Positions 6,256 through 11,121 of a DNA stretch of 11,121 bases are shown piece after piece (the first letter of the stretch is position 1; every line of letters starts with the position of its first letter). Position numbers and translations under genes: made by a program. Source of the stretch: an uncultured Oscillospiraceae bacterium. Lineage in GTDB: Bacteria > Bacillota > Clostridia > Oscillospirales > Ruminococcaceae. Under the pieces are notes generated by a model, which made no database searches, had not been told where the DNA came from, and worked only from the letters and a program-made list of their open reading frames with translations. The DNA lies in contig UQGL01000052.1 of NCBI GenBank assembly GCA_900540595.1, positions 1 through 11,121 on the forward strand, read 5' to 3'.

Positions 6256-7176
6256 ATGAGTACAATCTATCTGGGCGTTGACATCGGCGGCACGGCGGTC
6301 AAGCTGGGCCTTGTCGATGAGACCGGCCGCGTGCTGCGCCGCGCCGAGCGCAGTGTCAGCTTTGACGGCTATAAGACGCCGATTATTGACACGGTGCAGC
6401 GTGCGATCCGTGATTTTCTGGCCGAGGACGCACCGAAGATTGCGGGCATCGGCGTGTCCGCCACCGGGCAGATCGACAGCCGCCGCGGCGTGGTCGCGGG
6501 GACCTGCGGCAATTTCCCGGGGTGGATCGGCGTTGCTATAAAGGGCACGCTGGAGCGTGCCTTCGGCCTGCCGGTGACGGTGGCCAACGATGCCAACTGT
6601 ATGCTGCTGGGCGAGGTATGGGCCGGTGCGGCCAGAGGGTACACCGATGTTGTCGGCGTGACGCTGGGCACGGGTGTCGGCGGGGGAATCCTGACCGGCG
6701 GCCGTCTGCTGGAGGGTGCGCGGGGCCTTGGCGGTGAGCTGGGGCATTTCCGGCTGCACGCGCTGGACGGCGTGGCCTGCACCTGCGGGGCCATCGGCTG
6801 CTATGAGCGGTACGCCGCCACGACCGCGCTGGTGCGCGGTGCGCAGCGGATGGGGCTGGACGCCCCGGACGGACGCACCATCTTTGAGGCGGCTGCCGCC
6901 GGTGACGCCCGCACACAGGCCGTGCTGAATCACTGGATCAACGAGATCGCACAGGGCCTTGCCGGGCTGGTGCATATCTTCAACCCGCAGCTGATTTTGA
7001 TCGGCGGCGGCGTCAGCGCGCAGCAGGCGCTGCTGATCGACCCGCTGGCTGAAAAGGTGCGCGCCAGCGTTATGCCTGCTTTTGCCGAGGGGCTGGAGGT
7101 CAAGGCTGCCGCCTTGCAGAATGACGCCGGTCTGGTCGGCGCGGTGTATTATTTTAGGGAGATGCACGAAAGATAA
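6256..7176 (+). CDS. nanK: ROK family N-acetylmannosamine kinase
   Basis: A 306-residue ATP-dependent sugar kinase of the ROK family. By context it phosphorylates ManNAc to ManNAc-6-P, the substrate of the epimerase encoded just upstream. The ATP phosphate loop GVDIGGTAVKLG lies at 7-18, the catalytic aspartate in VANDANC is Asp112, and the second phosphate motif GVTLGTGVGGG is at 134-144. The ROK zinc site is complete: His164 (GELGH) and CTCGAIGC with Cys175, Cys177 and Cys182. There is no N-terminal DNA-binding domain, so it is a kinase rather than an ROK repressor. The ribosome binding site (AGCAGGTG, 6245-6252) is weak and close, suggesting coupling to nanE. Glucokinase or fructokinase activity is a less likely alternative. 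Confidence 0.88.
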   Translation: MSTIYLGVDIGGTAVKLGLVDETGRVLRRAERSVSFDGYKTPIIDTVQRAIRDFLAEDAPKIAGIGVSATGQIDSRRGVVAGTCGNFPGWIGVAIKGTLERAFGLPVTVANDANCMLLGEVWAGAARGYTDVVGVTLGTGVGGGILTGGRLLEGARGLGGELGHFRLHALDGVACTCGAIGCYERYAATTALVRGAQRMGLDAPDGRTIFEAAAAGDARTQAVLNHWINEIAQGLAGLVHIFNPQLILIGGGVSAQQALLIDPLAEKVRASVMPAFAEGLEVKAAALQNDAGLVGAVYYFREMHER

Positions 7177-7185
7177 AAAGAGCGC

Positions 7186-7203
7186 CTTCCCCCTAAGGGG
7201 AAG
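7186..7203. repeat. Half-copy hairpin of the CTTCCCCC repeat family
   Basis: CTTCCCC (7186-7192) and GGGGAAG (7197-7203) form a perfect 7-bp stem with loop CTAA, 9 bases after the nanK stop. The sequence matches one terminal hairpin of the element at 5328-5470, including the trailing AAGCCTT. It looks like a remnant or single arm of that repeat. It precedes the main terminator. Confidence 0.5.
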
Positions 7204-7219
7204 CCTTAACCAAACAACA

Positions 7220-7260
7220 AACCCCCGACCGCCCGTAAAACAGGCGGTCGGGGGTTCTTT
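7220..7260. terminator. Strong bidirectional terminator between the convergent operons
   Basis: A perfect 14-bp stem, AACCCCCGACCGCC (7220-7233) with GGCGGTCGGGGGTT (7243-7256), encloses a 9-base loop. On the + strand it is followed by TTCTTT (7255-7260); on the - strand the stem is followed by TTTGTTGTTT (complement of 7210-7219). It therefore can end transcription both of nanK and of the isomerase gene reading the other way. It is the only strong terminator in the window and marks the boundary of the two operons. Confidence 0.9.
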
Positions 7261-7294
7261 ATGGCTTTAGGAAATAGCTTTGGCTGCGCGGGAA

Positions 7295-8785
7295 TCAGGC
7301 AAACGGATTCTCGGTGGGATAGGGCAGGCTCTTGGGCTGGTTGTAGGCAATGTCCGCGATGCCGAAGAACTTCAGCACCTCAAACAGGGTCTTGCCATAG
7401 TGGCCGAAGGCAACCGCGCCGTGGTGCGGGTAGCGCTTCTGGATGAGCACATGGCGGTAGAAGCGGCCCATCTCGGGGATCGCAAAGATGGCAATGCCGC
7501 CGAAGGACCGGGTGGCCACGGGCAGGATCTCGCCCTCAGCGATGTAGGCGCGGAGCTGGCCCTCGCTGTCGCACTGCAGGCGGTAGAAGGTGATGTCAGA
7601 GGGGGCAATATCGCCCTCCAGCGTGCCGCGGGTAAAGTCGGGATCGCTGCCGACCGGCTCCAGCAGACGGTGCTGGATCAGCTGGTACTTGACGGCGCGG
7701 TCGCCGCACATCTTGCAGGCGGGGGTGTTGCCGCAGTGGAAGCCCATGAAGGTGTCAGTCAGCTTGTAGTCATACTTGCCGCTGATGTCCTCGTCATAGA
7801 TGTACTTCGGCACGCTGTTGTTGATGTCCAGCAGGGTGACGGTGTCGCCGGAGGCGCAGATGCCGATGTACTCGGACAGAGCGCCGTAGATATCGACCTC
7901 GCAGGAGACGGGGATGCCGCGGCTGACAAGGCGGGAGTTGACATAGCAGGGCTCAAAGCCGAACTGGGAGGGGAAGGCGGGCCAGCACTTGTCGGCAAAG
8001 GCAACATACTTTTTGCTGCCCTTGTGGTTCTCGGCCCAGTCGAGCAGGGTCAGCTCAAACTGCGCCATGCGGGCCAGCAGGTCGGGGTAGTAATGGCCCT
8101 CGCCCATCTCGGCAGCCATGTCCTTGCAGACCTCCTCGATGCGGGGGTCATTGGCATGCTCTTGGTAGGAGACGAGCAGATCCAGCTCGGAGTTTTCCTC
8201 GATCTCAACACCCAGCTCATACAGGCCCTTGATGGGGGCGTTGCAGGCAAAGAAGTCCTGCGGGCGGGGGCCGAAGGTGATGATCTTCAGGTCGCGGACG
8301 CCCAGAATGGTGCGGGCGATGGGGACGAACTCGGCCATCTTGTCGGCAATCTCCTCGGCGGTGCCGACGGGATACTCGGGGATATAGCCCTTGAGGTGGC
8401 GCATACCGAGGTTGTAGGAGCAGTTCAGCATACCGCAGTAGGCATCGCCGCGGCCGTTGATCATGTCGCCGTCACCCTCGGCGGCGGCCACGAACATGCA
8501 GGGGCCGTCGAAGAACTTGGCGATCAGAGTTTCGGGGGTCTCAGGGCCGAAGTTGCCCAAAAAGACGGTCAGCGCGTTGCAGCCGGCCTCGGTCACCTCG
8601 GCAACGGCCTTCTGCATGTCATGCTCGTTTTCCACGGTGGTCTTGCACTCGTAGAGGGCAACGCCCCTGGTCTGGCAGGCGGCCGCAATGGCAGCGCGGC
8701 GCTTTTCGCTCAGTGCGATAGGAAAGCAGTCACGGCTGACGGCGATAATGCCGAGCTTGACCTCAGGAATGTTGGTGGATTTCAT
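7295..8785 (-). CDS. L-fucose/L-arabinose isomerase-like sugar isomerase
   Basis: A 496-residue cytoplasmic protein resembling the L-fucose/L-arabinose isomerase superfamily, metal-dependent enzymes that interconvert an aldose and its ketose. The probable metal ligands are Glu296 in SCEVDIYGAL (294-303), Asp320 in LLDINN, and a C-terminal histidine in PHHGAVAFGH (His455 or His462). A HCGNTPAC segment (350-357) is also typical. It is shorter than E. coli FucI (about 590 residues), as are many Firmicutes relatives. The start is fixed by GGGAGGAAA just before the ATG; a longer reading to 9226 only overlaps the neighbour. It lies downstream of a pentulose-type kinase and a cupin. Substrate candidates are L-fucose, D-arabinose or a related sugar; the sequence does not decide. 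Confidence 0.75.
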   Translation of the reverse strand: MKSTNIPEVKLGIIAVSRDCFPIALSEKRRAAIAAACQTRGVALYECKTTVENEHDMQKAVAEVTEAGCNALTVFLGNFGPETPETLIAKFFDGPCMFVAAAEGDGDMINGRGDAYCGMLNCSYNLGMRHLKGYIPEYPVGTAEEIADKMAEFVPIARTILGVRDLKIITFGPRPQDFFACNAPIKGLYELGVEIEENSELDLLVSYQEHANDPRIEEVCKDMAAEMGEGHYYPDLLARMAQFELTLLDWAENHKGSKKYVAFADKCWPAFPSQFGFEPCYVNSRLVSRGIPVSCEVDIYGALSEYIGICASGDTVTLLDINNSVPKYIYDEDISGKYDYKLTDTFMGFHCGNTPACKMCGDRAVKYQLIQHRLLEPVGSDPDFTRGTLEGDIAPSDITFYRLQCDSEGQLRAYIAEGEILPVATRSFGGIAIFAIPEMGRFYRHVLIQKRYPHHGAVAFGHYGKTLFEVLKFFGIADIAYNQPKSLPYPTENPFA

Positions 8786-8815
8786 GGTGGTTTCCTCCCT
8801 TTTATGTGATGCGCT

Positions 8816-8911
8816 GTAGGGGGCGGGCATGCCCGCCCCGCAACATTGCGTTTGCTGCCCGTGAATGGGTTGCGGTTTGTATGTACCGGGCCGGACATCT
8901 CCGGCCCTTAC
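8816..8911. repeat. 96-bp inverted-repeat intergenic element (GTAGGGGCG family)
   Basis: The left end starts GTAGGGGGCGGGCATG (8816-8840) and the right end (8887-8911) is its imperfect inverted copy, 19 of 25 positions matching. Each arm is itself a hairpin (GGGCGGGCATGCCCGCCC on the left, GGGCCGGACATCTCCGGCCC on the right). The centre has CCCGTGAATGGGTTGC (8858-8873), 14 of 16 identical to the centre of the element at 5328-5470, although the two have different ends. It fills most of the 139-base gap between the cupin gene and the isomerase gene and could act as a processing or attenuation point on the - strand. Confidence 0.7.
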
Positions 8912-8924
8912 GGTGCGGCAAGAA

Positions 8925-9551
8925 TCAGATATGGATATTCTCCCCGACCAGCCCGACATAGGCACCGGCTTTGGCCTCGGTGCTTTCGGCGTGGGCGAGC
9001 AGCCACTTGTTGCAGGCCCACAGCAGCGGGTCATCGCCGCCGTTGTTCTGGATGTCCGGCTTGGCGGTGTTTGTGCCCTTGGGCAGTGCGACCAGCACGC
9101 GGAAGCCCTTGTCGGCATCGACATGGCAGGGCGCGTAGTGCAGGGTCGTGGCGTAGACCTCGACCAGCGTGCCGGCCGGGGCGCGGAAGGCTTTGACCTT
9201 GGCGGTGTCAAGCTTGCCGTCCTCAATGTCCTCCATCCGGGCCAGCAGCAGGACGAAATCCTCGGTGCCGAGGTTGAATTCGCTGTCGCGGTGATATTCC
9301 AGACAGTTCAGATAGGTGTTGTGGCCGTTGCACCAGCCCAGCTGGCAGGGCATGCCGCCGAACAGATGCTCCGACACCTCCACGGCGGCGGGCAGCTCCT
9401 GCAGGCGCTTGTCTTCTGCGACATAATCCGTTGCGGCGGGCAGCGGGGTGGAAGCCAGCGCGGCCAGAATCTCGGCCTTGGCGGCCTCCAGACCGGTCAC
9501 AACACGGCCGTAGGGCTTGAATTCCGGGTCATTTACCGAATAGATCTTCAT
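8925..9551 (-). CDS. Cupin-like protein of unknown function, probably DUF4867 family
   Basis: A 208-residue soluble protein without a signal peptide or membrane segment. It resembles the DUF4867 family of Clostridia, recognised from memory and not by search. The middle reads like a cupin: CLEYHRDSEFNLG (83-95) gives a His87/Glu91 pair and VEVYATTLHYAPCH (130-143) adds His138, a plausible metal site. No function is established. The ATG overlaps the stop of the kinase gene by 4 bases (ATGA), and GGAGG lies 7 bases before the start, so translation is coupled. Lying between a kinase and an isomerase, it may be an anomerase, mutarotase or accessory isomerase for the same sugar; that is inference. 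Confidence 0.65.
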   Translation of the reverse strand: MKIYSVNDPEFKPYGRVVTGLEAAKAEILAALASTPLPAATDYVAEDKRLQELPAAVEVSEHLFGGMPCQLGWCNGHNTYLNCLEYHRDSEFNLGTEDFVLLLARMEDIEDGKLDTAKVKAFRAPAGTLVEVYATTLHYAPCHVDADKGFRVLVALPKGTNTAKPDIQNNGGDDPLLWACNKWLLAHAESTEAKAGAYVGLVGENIHI

Positions 9552-11032
9552 TGCAGTGCCTCCATTGCGGCGTAGGACGCCTTCAGTGCGGGATAAAGCG
9601 TATGCCACAGGGCATAGCGCGCGTTGTATTTTTCTACGATTGCGGGGTCAGGCTCGGTCGTGCTTTTGGCGTGTACCAGTGCATCGGCACAGGCCTGTAC
9701 GCTGGGATACGCCCCGCAGGCAACGGCCGCCAGCATGGCGCCGCCGTAGCCGGGGCCCTGCTCGGTCTGGGGCAGCGTCAGGGGGATGCCCAGCACATTG
9801 GCCAGAATCTCGCGCCAGAGCGGGCTTTTGGCACCGCCGCCGCAGAGGGTGCTGGCGGCGATCTCAACGCCCTGCGCGCGGGCGATCTCAACACAGTCGC
9901 GGATCGCAAAGGCCACGCCCTCCAGCACGGCCTGTGTCAGGGCGGCGCGCGGGGTGTCCATCCGCAGGCCGAGGAAGGCGCCGCGGGCGGCGGGGTCGTT
10001 GTGGGGGCTGCGCTCACCCATCAGGTAGGGTAGGAAATAGACATCATTCGCGCCCAGCTTGTCAGGGGTGATGGGGGCCTGCTCGGCGGCAAAGTCCTGC
10101 GTGTGCAGGATCTCCTCATTCCACCACTTGTTGCAGCTTGCGGCGGAGAGGATGCAGCCCATCAGGTGGTAGCCGCCGTCTGCATGGGCAAAGCTGTGCA
10201 GGGCGTTGTGGCTGTCAACGCCGAAGGAGTCGCTTGTGATAAAGACGGTACCGGAGGTGCCCAGCGAGATATTGCACCTGCCGCCGCCCACCGCGCCGCA
10301 GCCGACTGCCGCAGCGGCGTTGTCGCCCGCGCCGGCGCAGACGATGACATCGGCCGGCAGACCGAGCAGCGCGGCGGCCTCGGCGGTCAGGGTGCCGACA
10401 GGCTGCCAGCTCTCAAACAGCTTGGGCAGCTGCGCCTCGCGCACGCCGCAGAGGTTTAGCATCTCGCGGCTCCAGCATTTATGCTCGACATCGAGCAGCA
10501 GCATGCCGGAGGCATCGGAGTAGTCGGTGCAGTGGACACCGGTCAGCTTGTAGTTGATATAGTCCTTCGGCAGCATGATCTTCTCGATGCGGGCGAAGTT
10601 CTCCGGCTCGTTGTCGCGCAGCCAAAGCAGCTTGGGCGCGGTGAAGCCGGCAAACGCGATGTTGGCGGTGTAACGGCTCAGCTTGTCCTTGCCGATCTCG
10701 TTGTTCAGGTAATCGACCTGCTTCTGGGTGCGGCCGTCATTCCACAGGATGCAGGGGCGGATGACCTTGTCATCTTTATCCAGCACGACAAGGCCGTGCA
10801 TCTGGCCGCCTGCGCCGATGCCCCTGACCAGAGAGGCATCGAAGCCCTGCAGCAGCGCGGGGATACCGTCACAGACGGCGTCCCACCAATCGGCAGGCTC
10901 CTGCTCGCTCCAGCCGGGGTGGGGGAACGCGATACCGTACTCACGGCTGACGATGTTGTCGATCCGGCCGGTCTCGTCCATCAGCAGCAGCTTGACGGCG
11001 GAGGTGCCCAGATCAATGCCGATGTAATACAT
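9548..11032 (-). CDS. xylB: FGGY-family carbohydrate kinase, xylulokinase type
   Basis: A 494-residue ATP-dependent kinase that most resembles xylulokinase, which makes D-xylulose 5-phosphate for the pentose phosphate pathway. Landmarks are YIGIDLGTSAVKLLLMDETG (3-22), GQMHGLVVLD (76-85) with the Met78-His79 substrate pair, ILWNDGRT (95-102), SDASGMLLLDV (172-182), the catalytic aspartate in GAGDN (Asp237), SLGTSGTVF (256-264), YLMGERSPHNDP (336-347) and CGGGAKSPLW (397-406). The start ATG follows AAGGAG with 8 bases between; an upstream in-frame ATG (11083) lacks such a site. It is the first gene of the - strand operon. As it is paired with a fucose-isomerase-like enzyme rather than XylA, its true substrate could be D-xylulose, D-ribulose or a deoxy-ketose. 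Confidence 0.85.
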   Translation of the reverse strand: MYYIGIDLGTSAVKLLLMDETGRIDNIVSREYGIAFPHPGWSEQEPADWWDAVCDGIPALLQGFDASLVRGIGAGGQMHGLVVLDKDDKVIRPCILWNDGRTQKQVDYLNNEIGKDKLSRYTANIAFAGFTAPKLLWLRDNEPENFARIEKIMLPKDYINYKLTGVHCTDYSDASGMLLLDVEHKCWSREMLNLCGVREAQLPKLFESWQPVGTLTAEAAALLGLPADVIVCAGAGDNAAAAVGCGAVGGGRCNISLGTSGTVFITSDSFGVDSHNALHSFAHADGGYHLMGCILSAASCNKWWNEEILHTQDFAAEQAPITPDKLGANDVYFLPYLMGERSPHNDPAARGAFLGLRMDTPRAALTQAVLEGVAFAIRDCVEIARAQGVEIAASTLCGGGAKSPLWREILANVLGIPLTLPQTEQGPGYGGAMLAAVACGAYPSVQACADALVHAKSTTEPDPAIVEKYNARYALWHTLYPALKASYAAMEALQ

Positions 11033-11050
11033 AGCGGTTTCTCCTTCTTG

Positions 11051-11104
11051 GAAACAGAATTCCTTTTTAAGGCAATACCGCATAATTCTAAGTGCCGATA
11101 CGGC
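11051..11104 (-). repeat. Copy B of the shared upstream element
   Basis: Read on the - strand, a GCCGTATCGGC hairpin-like motif (11094-11104) is followed by GAATTATGCGGTATTGCC and then TCTGTTTC, ending at 11051. It matches copy A (38-74) at about 30 of 38 positions. Here it ends 18 bases before the xylulokinase start and touches the ribosome binding region. It also contains AGAATT...AATTCT, an inverted repeat around CCTTAAAAAGG. No clear -35/-10 pair for the - strand operon is visible in 11033-11121, so the promoter may be outside the window or atypical. Confidence 0.6.
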
Positions 11105-11121
11105 GAGCGAGGTGCGGCAGC

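Noticed and set aside
7280..8809. A 509-codon open frame on the + strand opposite the isomerase gene
   Set aside because: It mirrors the - strand gene, has a low-complexity Ala/Gly/Val/Asp composition typical of antisense frames in GC-rich DNA, and shows no recognisable domain. The - strand protein has clear family motifs and a good ribosome binding site.
9552..11083. Longer N-terminal readings for the cupin (to 9608) and the kinase (to 11083)
   Set aside because: The extra residues lack family similarity, overlap the neighbouring gene or the leader, and have no ribosome binding site; the internal ATGs have strong ones.

Overview
The window looks like chromosomal DNA from a gut-dwelling, GC-rich member of the Clostridia, most likely the Oscillospiraceae/Ruminococcaceae (Faecalibacterium, Gemmiger or Subdoligranulum-like). 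The reasons are the Firmicutes-style ribosome binding sites (AAGGAG, GGAGG), the strong G/C preference at third codon positions, a carbohydrate ABC importer with no ATPase gene beside it, and GC-rich inverted-repeat elements between genes, a style I associate with this group. The taxon is an inference; no rRNA or marker gene is present.

Layout: two convergent sugar-catabolism operons fill the window and meet at a strong bidirectional terminator at 7220-7260. Positions 1-386 are a gene-free regulatory region with an array of TTTGTGCA-type sites and a good sigma-70 promoter (285-313). From 387 to 7176 on the + strand lies a sialic acid (N-acetylneuraminate) operon: lipoprotein solute-binding protein, two MalF/MalG-type permeases, N-acetylneuraminate lyase (nanA), a YhcH/NanQ-type cupin, ManNAc-6-phosphate 2-epimerase (nanE) and an ROK kinase (nanK). 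From 11032 down to 7295 on the - strand lie a xylulokinase-type FGGY kinase, a cupin-like protein of unknown function (probably DUF4867) that overlaps the kinase gene by 4 bp, and an L-fucose/L-arabinose-isomerase-like protein.

Working model: the binding protein and permeases bring in sialic acid (or a derivative such as 2,7-anhydro-Neu5Ac), energised by an ATPase encoded elsewhere. YhcH speeds anomer interconversion, NanA splits Neu5Ac into ManNAc and pyruvate, NanK makes ManNAc-6-P, and NanE converts it to GlcNAc-6-P. The deacetylase and deaminase (NagA, NagB), any sialidase and the regulator are not in the window. The second operon should isomerise an aldose (fucose, D-arabinose or a related sugar) to a ketose and phosphorylate it; its substrate is not settled by the sequence.

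The least explained structures are non-coding. A ~38-bp element occurs once near each end of the window, in inverted orientation, upstream of each operon (38-74 and 11051-11088). Several hairpin-rich repeats of two families sit between genes inside the operons, and two of the full elements share an internal core. Terminator-like hairpins lie between the binding-protein and permease genes and before nanE, suggesting that gene dosage within the sialic acid operon is set by partial termination.
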